Positions 26,467 to 35,355 of a stretch of 64,000 bases of DNA are shown here, piece by piece. The position numbers and the translations under genes are program-made. Within the stretch, counting starts at the first letter, position 1, and each line of letters begins with the position of its first letter. Below the pieces are notes generated by a model, which saw only the letters and a program-made list of their open reading frames with translations, ran no database searches and was not told the origin of the DNA. Location of the stretch: assembly GCA_964011275.1 (NCBI GenBank), contig CAXGOB010000010.1, positions 21,876 through 85,875 on the forward strand, written 5' to 3'. Origin of the DNA: UBA7328 sp002471345. Its GTDB lineage: Bacteria > Bacteroidota > Bacteroidia > Chitinophagales > Saprospiraceae.

Positions 26467-27378
26467 TCAGCGTACTACAATATTATTTTTGTGACTTACT
26501 TTTTTCTTTCTTTTACGATTAAAAAAGACCTCTAACTGCCCGATAAGAATTCCTCCAAAACCAACTTGATTAATGATGACCTCTTGGCCTTTTCTATTTT
26601 TCTCTATTGCAGGTTCTCTTAGAAAAGTATGAGTATGACCTCCCAAAATAATATCTGTATGTGAAGTCTGATGTGCTAGGACTATATCAGATACCTTTCC
26701 ATCTCGATATTTGAATCCCAAATGTGAAAGGCAAATCACTAGGTCACATGCCATTTCCTGCTTTAAAATTTTCTCATATTTCTGAGCAGATTTTATTGGA
26801 TCTAAATATTGAGTATTACCATATAGAAGCTGTGGGACTAATCCATCTAATTCTATTCCTAAACCATAAATACCCACTTTTATATTTCCTTTTTGAAAAA
26901 TCTTATATGGCATTATACTCTCACCCATAATTGTATCAGACAAATCATAATTACTGATAACAAATGGAAAGTCTGCATGTGGAAGTTGTGCATGAAGACC
27001 TTCTATTCCTCCATCAAAATCATGATTCCCAATAGTAGCGGCATCATATCCCATTTCTGTCATTAGCTTAATCTCAATCTCACCTTTGAAAACATTGAAG
27101 TATGGTGTACCTTGAAAAATATCACCACTATCTAATAAAAGAACATTTTTGTGAGCAGCCCTTACTTCTTTAATAAGTGTGGCTCGTCTCGCTGCTCCTC
27201 CCATCCCCGCATTACGGCCTCCATCTAACGGAAATGGCTCTACCCTACTGTGAACATCATTAGTATGAAGAATGACAAGACGTTCTGATGAATCATGAAT
27301 AAAATCCATCCCAGACGAAATAAACGGAGCTGCTGCTCCTATCCGAAAACCGTTCTCTATAAATTTTCTACGCTTCAT
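26467..27378 (-). CDS. 5'-nucleotidase catalytic domain (metallophosphoesterase), Tat-type signal
   Basis: A 303-residue metallophosphoesterase like the N-terminal domain of UshA-type 5'-nucleotidases. Metal-binding motifs: ILHTNDVHSR (Asp, His), LLLDSGDIFQGTPYF (Asp), ATIGNHDFDGG (Asn-His-Asp), LVICLSHLG and ILGGHTHTFL (Gly-His-Thr-His). The N-terminus MKRRKFIENG followed by a weakly hydrophobic stretch suggests a twin-arginine signal, so a folded periplasmic enzyme. The C-terminal substrate-recognition domain is encoded separately by the gene just upstream, whose end overlaps this start by 4 bases (ATGA). Together they would make one split nucleotidase. Confidence 0.9.
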   Translation of the reverse strand: MKRRKFIENGFRIGAAAPFISSGMDFIHDSSERLVILHTNDVHSRVEPFPLDGGRNAGMGGAARRATLIKEVRAAHKNVLLLDSGDIFQGTPYFNVFKGEIEIKLMTEMGYDAATIGNHDFDGGIEGLHAQLPHADFPFVISNYDLSDTIMGESIMPYKIFQKGNIKVGIYGLGIELDGLVPQLLYGNTQYLDPIKSAQKYEKILKQEMACDLVICLSHLGFKYRDGKVSDIVLAHQTSHTDIILGGHTHTFLREPAIEKNRKGQEVIINQVGFGGILIGQLEVFFNRKRKKKVSHKNNIVVR

Positions 27379-28127
27379 TTGGATTTCTTTCGAGTGAATC
27401 TCTGGTCTAACGACGCATTGATTGAATTTCCTTTTTTATATTCTTTTCTCAAATAATTGATGGCTAAATCTCTGATCATAATCCCCGTGTTTTCGTGTTT
27501 TTCACCAGATAACATGCTACTATCAGACCCTCCATTGGCGACATAATCAGGAATAGCATAGAAATAGATTTCTGAAGGATTAATTTCATCTCCATTTATA
27601 AGAATCGAATTTACAACGGTATCTTGCATGGTCACTTTTACCTCTTTACTCATAGGCCAACCACCATTTTGTGCTGTATGCTCAATAAACGATCTCATTG
27701 TTGTTCCATCTGTTTCCATGATTACCAAAAAATTATCAAAAGGCATCAATTCAAATATTTTACCTTTTGTAATCTCTCCTTGTTTTATAGAACCAATTCT
27801 AAGTCCCCCTCTATTTTGAATAGCAAAAGACACTCTGTGGTCTAACAGTTTTGCTTCATTCATGATCAGATCGGCAAACCAATTTCCCATAGTTGATTCA
27901 GGAGTGGCTTTTATCAAATCAACTTCTGTTACCCCAACCACTTCATTCATTTCTACATCAAGTTTGGCTTTATAAGGACCAATCATCGCATCAATAGCGG
28001 AGTCACTTCTTACTAATTCCTCATTGATCCTAATATTTTGTCCATCTACGTGATCTTTTTCCGCTACATATGGCGCACAACCTATGCACAGAATTAGCAA
28101 TGAATATAATATTGACTTATACCTCAT
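27375..28127 (-). CDS. 5'-nucleotidase C-terminal domain lipoprotein
   Basis: A 250-residue lipoprotein (signal ending LLILCIGC, Cys17) made of the 5'-nucleotidase C-terminal domain, which recognises the nucleotide in UshA-like enzymes. Typical features: ESTMGNWFADLIMNEAK, AIQNRGGLRIGSIKQGEIT, LMPFDNFLVIMETDGTTM, the later YFYAIPDYVANGGSD and a terminal LRKEYKKGN. It overlaps the gene upstream (membrane-anchored protein) and the catalytic-domain gene downstream by 4 bases each, so the three are strictly co-translated. The lipid anchor probably tethers the periplasmic pair to a membrane. Confidence 0.9.
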   Translation of the reverse strand: MRYKSILYSLLILCIGCAPYVAEKDHVDGQNIRINEELVRSDSAIDAMIGPYKAKLDVEMNEVVGVTEVDLIKATPESTMGNWFADLIMNEAKLLDHRVSFAIQNRGGLRIGSIKQGEITKGKIFELMPFDNFLVIMETDGTTMRSFIEHTAQNGGWPMSKEVKVTMQDTVVNSILINGDEINPSEIYFYAIPDYVANGGSDSSMLSGEKHENTGIMIRDLAINYLRKEYKKGNSINASLDQRFTRKKSK

Positions 28128-28639
28128 TTGAAATAAATTTCTACTTCTTTTCTAATGGCTTGTTGGGCATTCAATATGATGGGATTGATATGAGATTCAT
28201 TTCCTTGAAGGAGAAGATTGGTGAATTCTTCAAGGCTTCCGTTGGCAGAACTAAAAGCTTGATTTACATAATTTAATGCGCTGTCTTTAGCTAAAGATAT
28301 GATCTGCCAAAGCTCATCTGAAACATAGATCTGTTGAGTCAAATTATGCTCGAATTCTTTTTGAATACTTATTAATAGTGCTTTTTTTAAATCAGATGCT
28401 TCAGAAGATGGAGTGTTCAATCGCATGACTTGAGAAGGAATCTTAATCCGCTCTAATAAAAGAGAAAGTCTCTCATATGCTTGAAACCTTAAGGGAAGGG
28501 TCTCATTCTTTTGAGATGCTTTCAGTTTAATATGTTCAATACTTTGTTGCCCATCAAGAAATTTCTTCATTAAAAAATATACCACTACTGCTGGCACGAG
28601 ATATTTCACTATTTCTAATAGCGCATTTACAACTTCCAT
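28124..28639 (-). CDS. Membrane-anchored Bacteroidota protein of unknown function
   Basis: A 171-residue protein with an N-terminal transmembrane segment (about residues 9-24, IVKYLVPAVVVYFLM) and a helical cytosolic or periplasmic domain (LRFQAYERLSLLLERIKIPS, ISIQKEFEHNLTQQIYVSDE, LAKDSALNYVN, NPIILNAQQAIRKEVEIYF). I recall this pattern as a conserved Bacteroidota family of unknown function. It heads the three-gene operon with the split 5'-nucleotidase, with a 4-base overlap, so a role in the same process or in its assembly is possible. No catalytic motif is visible. Confidence 0.78.
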   Translation of the reverse strand: MEVVNALLEIVKYLVPAVVVYFLMKKFLDGQQSIEHIKLKASQKNETLPLRFQAYERLSLLLERIKIPSQVMRLNTPSSEASDLKKALLISIQKEFEHNLTQQIYVSDELWQIISLAKDSALNYVNQAFSSANGSLEEFTNLLLQGNESHINPIILNAQQAIRKEVEIYFK

Positions 28640-28772
28640 ATATTATAACCTACTATATGTGTAAATGTACGTTGATAGATGACACTTTGTGGAAATGGGC
28701 CTAATAAAATTCAGGATACTACAGAACTCTAACCCAAAAAAATGCGTTATTCGTGTAATCAATGAAAGAAAG

Positions 28773-29120
28773 ATGGCAGAAGTACTTATAGAACAACCAT
28801 TGAATCTTACTGAATCAGCAGTAACGCAGTTGCAAAGAATTAAAGACGAACAAAAGATTCCTGATGATCACGGCTTGAGAGTTGGTGTCAAGGGAGGAGG
28901 CTGTTCTGGGTTTTCATATGTTCTGGGCTTTGATCTTAAAAATGAAAAAGATCAAGAATATGATATCAATGGATTAACTGTGTTTATGGAAAAATCCCAT
29001 GCTATCTATCTACTCGGCATTGAAATCGATTGGCATGAAGGACTGAACAATAGAGGCTTTGTGTTTAATAATCCTAATGCCAAAGATACATGTGGATGTG
29101 GCACCAGTTTTTCTGCATGA
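28773..29120 (+). CDS. IscA/SufA/ErpA-type Fe-S assembly protein
   Basis: A 115-residue A-type Fe-S carrier. The ATG at 28773 gives the usual N-terminus (AEVLIEQPLNLTESAVTQLQ); the frame is open back to 28689 but that part has no family likeness. The three conserved cysteines are present: one in GGGCSGFSYVLGF and two in CGCGTSF at the C-terminus, with the expected GLTVFMEKSHAIYLLG in between. These proteins hand Fe-S clusters to client enzymes. It is alone; the other suf or isc genes are not in the window. The downstream gene is on the opposite strand, 25 bases away. Confidence 0.93.
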   Translation: MAEVLIEQPLNLTESAVTQLQRIKDEQKIPDDHGLRVGVKGGGCSGFSYVLGFDLKNEKDQEYDINGLTVFMEKSHAIYLLGIEIDWHEGLNNRGFVFNNPNAKDTCGCGTSFSA

Positions 29121-29145
29121 CGAAATAATTTAGTCTGAATTCCTC

Positions 29146-29565
29146 CTATCTCCCTAAAAATGGTAAATGCTTGTACTTGTGATAAGTTAATGCCATCTCA
29201 ATACATGCTTTAATCTCTTTTTCAGGTAATTCTTCGTTCAAATTAAAGATTACTGCTCTATTCTTTTCATAAGTAAGACTGTTTCCAAACACCCTTTTTA
29301 TTGTAGGTAACATCATACTTGTACATTGAAAAAATAATGCTATGTGATTGGGATTTTTCTCTTTCCAATCCATTCTTAACATAGTTCCTTTTTTTACTAG
29401 ATAGCTTGGTTCTCCCCATTTTAAAGTTTCAACAAGAACTTTTATTTCTTCTAACTCTTCTGCACATTTTATGACCCAATTTCGAAGTTGAAGCATCTTG
29501 GGACCAACATGATCTGGATATTTATCAAATATTGCCTTGACTGCTGGATTCGTTATTAATTCCAT
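29146..29565 (-). CDS. DUF1801 (YdhG-like) domain protein
   Basis: A 139-residue soluble protein of the DUF1801/YdhG fold, related to frataxin-like domains. Typical blocks: FDKYPDHVGPKMLQLRNWV, VETLKWGEPSYLVKKGTMLR, NHIALFFQCTSM, FNLNEELPEKEIKACIEMALTYHK. Some relatives bind small molecules or metals, but the function is not known. It is divergent from the AraC-type regulator gene, with starts 112 bases apart, so the two may share a control region. Confidence 0.88.
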   Translation of the reverse strand: MELITNPAVKAIFDKYPDHVGPKMLQLRNWVIKCAEELEEIKVLVETLKWGEPSYLVKKGTMLRMDWKEKNPNHIALFFQCTSMMLPTIKRVFGNSLTYEKNRAVIFNLNEELPEKEIKACIEMALTYHKYKHLPFLGR

Positions 29566-29677
29566 TTTTTCAGCTATTTCAGATTTTCTTTCTTCAATGA
29601 ATAGATATATGATTCAAATGAAAAGATCAAAAAAGAATATTTTGATCTTTAATAATGATCTTAGTCCTTTTCTTTAT

Positions 29678-30793
29678 ATGAAGATTGAATTCAATATAGA
29701 TGTAATTACAATTAGTACGATCATAATTCTTGGATTGTTCGCTGCAATTGTACTGTATCCTAAAAAAGTGAACAGGCTTCCCAATAAGATCTTATCCTTT
29801 CTCTTACTTGCTGTCTCTCTCTGGCTTATGGATGCTTTCATGAGAGTAAGTGGTATATATCAGCAGAATCCTGACGCTTACTTCAATCCAATTTATTATT
29901 CATTTGCTTTTGGTCCGTTGATATATTTATATGTATACAGTCTTGTCAATTCTTCATTCCAAATAAAGAGAATTCACCTTTTACATTTTATTCCTGTTAT
30001 AATACAAGCTGGTTTGTATGTCTTTTTAAATTTTCAAAACTATTCTTACAAAAGATGGTATTGGCTCGAAATACACGAGCCTCTTACTTATAGAATAGAA
30101 TTTGATGGAACATTCATTTCTCTGGCCATATATACGTTCTTCTCAATACTCTTGATTTTAAGGTTTCAAAGGAGAATAAAAGACAACTATTCTGACATAG
30201 AAAAAATTAGACTGAATTGGTTAAAAATCATACTAATCATTTTGCTTTTTCTCTGTGCTCAGTGGTTTGTAGAAGTGATAATGAGAGATTTCTATCAGAA
30301 CTACTATGATTTTAATTATACAACCGTGATACTCGGAATTCTATCTCTGATTTTAGCATATGGTGGAATCACTCAGATCAACATGGGTGGCCTTTCTTTT
30401 GAAGAAAGTGGAGAAATAAAGACCTATTCTAAAATCGAAATTGATGAAAGTCTCTTAGAAAAGATCCAAAATGAGATGATAAACAATAGAGCCTTTCTTG
30501 ATCCCACTCTTACTTTAAAATCATTCGCCAATAAATGTAAAACTCCATCTAGAAAAATATCAGAACATATTAATCATGGCATTAAAAAATCCTTTCATGA
30601 TTACGTAAATGAATGTAGAGTTAAAGAAACTCAAGCACAACTAAAAACAGCCGATCTAAATACATTTACATTACAAAGTATAGCCTTTGAATGCGGTTTC
30701 AATTCTAAGGCATCTTTCAACAGAATATTCAAATCTAATACAGGAAAGACCCCAAGTGAATATCTGAAAATGATACGAAAAGAAATCAATTAA
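29678..30793 (+). CDS. Membrane-bound AraC-family transcription regulator
   Basis: A 371-residue regulator with the ATG at 29678 (MKIEFNID); the open frame reaches back to 29537 but overlaps the divergent DUF1801 gene. Six or seven hydrophobic helices fill residues 5-235 (ISTIIILGLFAAIVLY; SFAFGPLIYLYVYSLV; LLHFIPVIIQAGLYVF; ILIILLFLCAQWFVEV; VILGILSLILAYGG). The last 100 residues form an AraC DNA-binding domain with two helix-turn-helix units (LTLKSFANKCKTPSRKISEH; LQSIAFECGFNSKASFNRIF; TGKTPSEYLK). This one-component layout senses at the membrane and acts on DNA directly. The next two genes on the strand (an interrupted exported protein and YceI) are its likely targets. Confidence 0.9.
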   Translation: MKIEFNIDVITISTIIILGLFAAIVLYPKKVNRLPNKILSFLLLAVSLWLMDAFMRVSGIYQQNPDAYFNPIYYSFAFGPLIYLYVYSLVNSSFQIKRIHLLHFIPVIIQAGLYVFLNFQNYSYKRWYWLEIHEPLTYRIEFDGTFISLAIYTFFSILLILRFQRRIKDNYSDIEKIRLNWLKIILIILLFLCAQWFVEVIMRDFYQNYYDFNYTTVILGILSLILAYGGITQINMGGLSFEESGEIKTYSKIEIDESLLEKIQNEMINNRAFLDPTLTLKSFANKCKTPSRKISEHINHGIKKSFHDYVNECRVKETQAQLKTADLNTFTLQSIAFECGFNSKASFNRIFKSNTGKTPSEYLKMIRKEIN

Positions 30794-30894
30794 ATCTCAT
30801 AACGTGTATTGAGACTTCCCAAGACCTGTGTTGAGACTTCAGTTATTCAATTCTGACATATCGTTGAGGTATTGTTTAATCAATTCACAAAATC

Positions 30895-31407
30895 ATGCGA
30901 TCATTAATCATTTTATTCATCACCTTATTAATATCTACCTGTACCTATTCTCAATGGACGAATAAAACCAGAATTCTTCCAGATGAACTTAGAAAAATAC
31001 CGGAAACTATTTTTATTAGACATAGTCCAAATCCTGTTTACCCAGAACAGACAATCTCATCAGACCAAGGTGAATATAAATATGTATGGCAACATTCCAC
31101 ATCAGTAACTTCTATTACCAAAGAACTTACGGTAGTGAGAGCTGGGTCTTATATATGGTATAATGAAGAAGGTTGAAAACAAAATGTAATCCTTTCCAAA
31201 AAAGACTTTCAAAAAAAATTTAAATGTCGAAAAGGTAAACTCAAGAAAGGAATAACATACACTTACGCGCAGAATTACAGATGGGGTAATAATACTTTCG
31301 GAGGAGATGCATTGTGGTACGTTCTTGCTGATGATGATAGTGGCAAACTCTACAAAGCAATAAGTATCATAGAGACTGAATCAGAAACAAAAACCCCGAA
31401 ACAATGA
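30895..31407 (+). pseudogene. Exported protein gene interrupted by one in-frame TGA
   Basis: The frame starts with ATG at 30895 and a signal peptide (IILFITLLISTCTYSQ), then stops at TGA 31174-31176 (codon 94). Without that stop it stays open for another 76 codons to TGA at 31405-31407, which overlaps the ATG of the YceI gene as ATGA. The codon context reads YNEEG-stop-KQNVILSKKDFQKKF, where a Trp (TGG) would fit by one base change. The downstream part has normal coding composition (YRWGNNTFGGDALWYVLADD). This suggests a recent nonsense mutation, or much less likely readthrough; TGA is a normal stop elsewhere in the window. Family not recognised. Confidence 0.75.
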
Positions 31408-31952
31408 AAACGATATTTGCAATTTCAATAATATGCTTTCACTTAACATTGATAAGTGCACAAAATTACCACCCTATGCTATCAGAAAGCAAAATAAAAT
31501 GGAAGGGATACGGAGAGGTAGGAGGCTTTACTCAAAGTGGTACAATAAACCTGAAAAATGCTTTTCTTACATACGATGGATCAAAACTATCAGGAAAAAT
31601 AATCATCGACATGAGTACAATCAATCACAAGGACAAAGAGTTGGAAAAACATCTAAAGAATAAGGACTTCTTTAATGTGATCAAATATCCAACAAGCACC
31701 TTCACAATAATATCTTATGATATGAAGGAGGTAAAAGGAATACTGGAATTGAATGGTTTTTCAAAGGAGGTAAATATTGATGTCCATTTTTCTAAAGTGA
31801 AAAATCAACTTACAATTAACGGAAAGGCAAACATAGATCGTACTCAATTTAATATCAAATACAATTCTGCCAGTTACTTTCAGGATTTGGGGAATTATGC
31901 TATCAAAAATGAATTTGACTTAGAATTCGAACTCTTATTCAAAAAAGTCTAA
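31404..31952 (+). CDS. YceI-like periplasmic lipid-binding protein
   Basis: A 182-residue protein with a signal peptide (to about residue 20, ISAQ) and the YceI lipocalin-like beta-barrel pattern: SKIKWKGYGEVGGFTQSG, LSGKIIIDMSTINHKDKELEKHL, DFFNVIKYPTSTFTI, GILELNGFSKEVNIDVHFS and FNIKYNSASYFQDLG. YceI proteins bind polyisoprenoids or long-chain amphiphiles in the periplasm; physiological roles vary. The start overlaps the stop of the interrupted gene upstream by 4 bases, indicating they were translationally coupled, and the membrane AraC regulator precedes both. Confidence 0.92.
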   Translation: MKTIFAISIICFHLTLISAQNYHPMLSESKIKWKGYGEVGGFTQSGTINLKNAFLTYDGSKLSGKIIIDMSTINHKDKELEKHLKNKDFFNVIKYPTSTFTIISYDMKEVKGILELNGFSKEVNIDVHFSKVKNQLTINGKANIDRTQFNIKYNSASYFQDLGNYAIKNEFDLEFELLFKKV

Positions 31953-32002
31953 TAGACGACCTGGCAGGTTTCAAAAATCCCTTCAGGTCTATCTCAATAT
32001 AA

Positions 32003-32359
32003 TTAAGCCAGGCCCATTTCAATTTTCAATTTTTTGGGAAGTTTTGCCACAATCAATTCATAAGAATGATCTATTAATTGAATTATAAACTTCTTATCTA
32101 GTCCTCGCTCCACATAAACGGAATTCCAATGTACTTTGCTCATATGCCATCCCGGTTGCACATCTTCATACTCTTCTCTTAGTTCTACTGATCTTTCTGG
32201 ATCACACTTCAAATTAATAAATGGATCTATTTGTTCCAATCCCATGATAGCAAACATTTTGCCCATCACTTTAAAAACCAAGGTCGTTTCATCAAACGGG
32301 AAACCTTCTGTGGTAAATGGTTTAGATAGGCAATACTCTCTTATATGTTCAATATCCAT
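32003..32359 (-). CDS. MmcQ/YjbR family protein
   Basis: A 118-residue soluble protein of the MmcQ/YjbR family, a small double-wing fold with features of DNA-binding proteins. Characteristic blocks: REYCLSKPFTTEGFPF, LVFKVMGKMFAIM, INLKCDPERSVELREEY, PGWHMSKVHWNSVYVE and IDHSYELIVAKLPKK. The start overlaps the 3' end of the alpha/beta-hydrolase gene by 19 bases, so the two are translationally coupled. The biological role of the family is not known. Confidence 0.92.
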   Translation of the reverse strand: MDIEHIREYCLSKPFTTEGFPFDETTLVFKVMGKMFAIMGLEQIDPFINLKCDPERSVELREEYEDVQPGWHMSKVHWNSVYVERGLDKKFIIQLIDHSYELIVAKLPKKLKIEMGLA

Positions 32360-33288
32360 TTATCTAAGTGTTCTGATAAAAATAACGACGCATCTCTAGC
32401 ACTTTGAATTGGATACTCTTCCATCGGAAGGTGCCCTACATTGGGATAAGATATTGATATTGATTTTGAATTAGGAATCATATCATGCATAATTCCTGCA
32501 TTCTTATATGGAGTCCAGGCATCTTCTTCTCCCCACATAATTAATGTTGGTTCCTCTAATTGAAAAAGAAGTTCTGAATGATCCTCTTGAGGAGATCTCA
32601 CTCTATCAATGAAAGCTTGTCTGTTCCCTGCTCTAGTAGCCATGTCATGGTATCTCGTCACTATGTCCTTTGTTACTAAATCATCATTATAGTATACTTC
32701 GAGCATATTCTTTTTAATAAAAGATTTAGGCGTGATCTTTTTCAAAATCATGGACAATATTGGACTTGAAGCGAGTTTGAAAACCATTGGAGGCTCATCC
32801 TCATTTGGCAACCCTGCGGCATCCATCAGGATCAGTTTACCCACCTTTTCAGGGAAATGGCCTGCATAAATAAAGGCCAGTCCACCCCCAAAAGAATTAC
32901 CTGCAATGTGAAAAGAGTCCACTCCAATAAAATCCGTAAAGTCATCCAAAAATGATATATAGGAAGACATGCTATAGTCTCTGTCTGGTCGTGGACCTGA
33001 TAGTCCATATGCAGGAAGGTCTAGACGAATGACTTGAAATGAATCCTTAAGGAAATTGGTCCAATCATCCCATGTATGCAAAGAACTACCTGTGCCATGA
33101 AGTAATAATAGTGGCATACCTTCTCCTTCTATTTTATAATGAATATCCATTCCATGAATATTCACAAATCGAGAATCTTGGTCTGCATATTTAGTCTTTA
33201 AAAACTCAATTGATTTATCAGGGGTATACAAAGCAAAACCTCCAATAACAAGTAAAAAACAAAAACCTCCTATTACCTTTTTTATCAT
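32341..33288 (-). CDS. Alpha/beta hydrolase, membrane-anchored or exported
   Basis: A 315-residue hydrolase with an N-terminal hydrophobic segment (about 4-21, KVIGGFCFLLVIGGFALY) that acts as a signal anchor or signal peptide. The catalytic triad is Ser132 in AGNSFGGGLAF, Asp256 in GEEDAWTP and His286 in NVGHLPMEEYP; the oxyanion hole is in LLLHGTGSSLHTW. The lid region is ordinary. It belongs to the wide esterase/lipase/epoxide-hydrolase group and the substrate cannot be read from sequence. It is coupled to the YjbR-like gene and divergent from the cytochrome gene, with 74 bases between starts. Confidence 0.92.
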   Translation of the reverse strand: MIKKVIGGFCFLLVIGGFALYTPDKSIEFLKTKYADQDSRFVNIHGMDIHYKIEGEGMPLLLLHGTGSSLHTWDDWTNFLKDSFQVIRLDLPAYGLSGPRPDRDYSMSSYISFLDDFTDFIGVDSFHIAGNSFGGGLAFIYAGHFPEKVGKLILMDAAGLPNEDEPPMVFKLASSPILSMILKKITPKSFIKKNMLEVYYNDDLVTKDIVTRYHDMATRAGNRQAFIDRVRSPQEDHSELLFQLEEPTLIMWGEEDAWTPYKNAGIMHDMIPNSKSISISYPNVGHLPMEEYPIQSARDASLFLSEHLDKWILNI

Positions 33289-33362
33289 TTATTTTGGATC
33301 TAGAAATGTGAACATAAAATAAACTAAAACTCACAACACATCTCAGTTTTAATATGTTTTGA

Positions 33363-34796
33363 ATGTATAATACTCAAGTAATATCTGTGAATAGAATTTT
33401 TATTATTTTTTTTATTATTATAACAGGGTGCAATCGTAATAGCCTCTCTACTTTACCAGAAAATGGAGTAACGGACAGATTTGATGCTTCTAGTTTTTTC
33501 CCAATACCTAAGAGTCCACAGAGAAAAGGTGATCCTAACATTGGTAAAAAGTACCTTCTTGAAGGTGATTATTTGGACAGCGGTATTCCTTTAGCTCTCA
33601 TGGAGAGTATGGGAATGGCACCAAAGATGGATGATGTCTTAGGTAGGTCAGGTAAAAATGCAACGATGCCACCAGTATTCACAGCTACAACCTCAGCAAA
33701 TGGCGTAGAAATAATCGCTCCTAATTGCCTGATCTGCCATGGAGCATTTTTGGATGACAAATACATTATTGGTCTTGGAAATTATGACTTTGATGGCACC
33801 ATGAGCACTGATTTTGCTTTAAAATCTATGGGTTTCATGGTGGAAAAGAAGTATTCAAAAAACAGTAAGGAATGGGAATCATTTGAGCAATTCTATAAAT
33901 CAACATTGGCACTTTCTGGAAACACCAAAACCGAAAGTGTAGGAGCAAACAGTGCAGACAAAATCACAGAAGTTCTTCTGGCTCATAGAAAGATGCCTAA
34001 TATGGAATGGAGTGACGAACCTCTTTTGAGCATTAATGAATTTACGGCACCTGCCGATCCTCCCGCCTGGTGGTTACTCAAAAAGAAAAACGCTCAATTT
34101 ACCACAGGAATTGGAAGAGGAGATTTTGCCAGAATATCCACAGCTAGTAGTCTGCTCACCATGAATGACATTGATAAAGTCAAAGAGATAGACAGTAAAT
34201 TCACTGATATTGTTGCCTTTATAAAATCCTTAGATGCTCCAGAGTATCCTGATCAAATAGACCAAAAACTAGCATCAAAGGGAGGCTTGATTTTTAATAA
34301 TACATGTAGCAAATGCCATGGCACCTATGGTTCACAGGAGACTTATCCAAACTTCATTGTGCATCATGATATAATCAAAACTGATCCATCTCTTGCAGAA
34401 AGCTACCATGAACGTAAAGTTTTTGTAGACCTATACAATGATTCTTGGTTTGGAGAAGGAGATCATGCTGCCCATATAGTTCCATCTTTTGGTTATGTAG
34501 CTCCACCACTTGATGGTGTATGGGCAACTGGTCCTTATCTACACAATGGTTCTGTACCAACTATAGAAGGAGTATTGAACAGTAAACAACGTCCTACATA
34601 TTGGAAAAGATCACACAGTCCTAAAGACTATAACTATACAAGCCTTGGATGGAAATATGAAAAACAGAATGAGAAAATAGACAAATACACATATGACACT
34701 ACTCTTAAAGGATATGGGAACCAAGGCCATTATTTTGGAGACAATTTAAGTGAAAATGAGAGATTTGCAGTGATAGAATATTTGAAAACGCTTTAG
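33363..34796 (+). CDS. Di-haem cytochrome c lipoprotein, peroxidase/MauG-like region
   Basis: A 477-residue exported cytochrome. The N-terminus has a hydrophobic segment ending IIITGC (Cys23), so it is probably a lipoprotein. Two haem-binding CxxCH motifs are visible: CLICH (Cys122-His126) and CSKCH (Cys315-His319). The C-terminal third has VAPPLDGVWATGPYLHNGSV and LKGYGNQGHYFG, similar to the di-haem peroxidase/MauG group. Residues between the haem sites are large and unassigned. It may serve in periplasmic electron transfer or oxidise an organic substrate. It converges on the Nudix gene with 10 bases between stops. Confidence 0.85.
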   Translation: MYNTQVISVNRIFIIFFIIITGCNRNSLSTLPENGVTDRFDASSFFPIPKSPQRKGDPNIGKKYLLEGDYLDSGIPLALMESMGMAPKMDDVLGRSGKNATMPPVFTATTSANGVEIIAPNCLICHGAFLDDKYIIGLGNYDFDGTMSTDFALKSMGFMVEKKYSKNSKEWESFEQFYKSTLALSGNTKTESVGANSADKITEVLLAHRKMPNMEWSDEPLLSINEFTAPADPPAWWLLKKKNAQFTTGIGRGDFARISTASSLLTMNDIDKVKEIDSKFTDIVAFIKSLDAPEYPDQIDQKLASKGGLIFNNTCSKCHGTYGSQETYPNFIVHHDIIKTDPSLAESYHERKVFVDLYNDSWFGEGDHAAHIVPSFGYVAPPLDGVWATGPYLHNGSVPTIEGVLNSKQRPTYWKRSHSPKDYNYTSLGWKYEKQNEKIDKYTYDTTLKGYGNQGHYFGDNLSENERFAVIEYLKTL

Positions 34797-34806
34797 TATA
34801 AATACT

Positions 34807-35355
34807 TTATTGATCATATTCACGTGACAAAAGTAAAACAGCTCCGACTGTTATCGAATCCGTAATTTCCCCATTCTCTACCATTTCTACCACTTTCTTA
34901 AATGGAAGTTTTCTAATCTTAATTTGTTCGGTATCGTCAAAACTTGTTTCTCCGAAAGTTAATTCTTTAGCCACATAGACTAACCCTGTTTCATCTGTAA
35001 TACAATTGGATGTATGAATCTTCATTAGGAATTTCCATTCCTTTGCTAAAATTCCCGTCTCTTCCTTTAATTCTCTTTTAGCTGATTCTAACGGATCAAT
35101 GCCATGTGGCCCTCCTCCCATTGGCAATTCCCAGCTGTAACTTCCTATAGTATATCTGTATTGACCTACAAGCCATGTATTCAACTCTTCATCCAGAGGA
35201 ATTACCGCAATAGCAAGGTTTTTCATTTTGACTTTACCATATATACCTTCCGTGCCCGCAGGAGTGATTACTTCATGATGTTCCACTTCTATCCATGAGT
35301 TATCATAGACTGATTCGATAGTTTTAGTAGTCCATGGGTTTTTGAATTCATTCAT
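34807..35355 (-). CDS. Nudix hydrolase, ADP-ribose pyrophosphatase-like
   Basis: A 182-residue cytosolic Nudix hydrolase. The Nudix box is clear: GIDPLESAKRELKEETGI (G-x5-E-x7-RE-L-x-EE-x-G-I). Preceding TIGSYSWELPMGGG and the N-terminal YDNSWIEVEHHEV strands follow the ADP-ribose pyrophosphatase pattern, an enzyme group that splits nucleoside diphosphate sugars such as ADP-ribose into AMP and sugar phosphate. The exact substrate is not fixed by sequence. Single gene on the minus strand with its own upstream region of about 200 bases shared with the S9 peptidase gene. Confidence 0.92.
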   Translation of the reverse strand: MNEFKNPWTTKTIESVYDNSWIEVEHHEVITPAGTEGIYGKVKMKNLAIAVIPLDEELNTWLVGQYRYTIGSYSWELPMGGGPHGIDPLESAKRELKEETGILAKEWKFLMKIHTSNCITDETGLVYVAKELTFGETSFDDTEQIKIRKLPFKKVVEMVENGEITDSITVGAVLLLSREYDQ

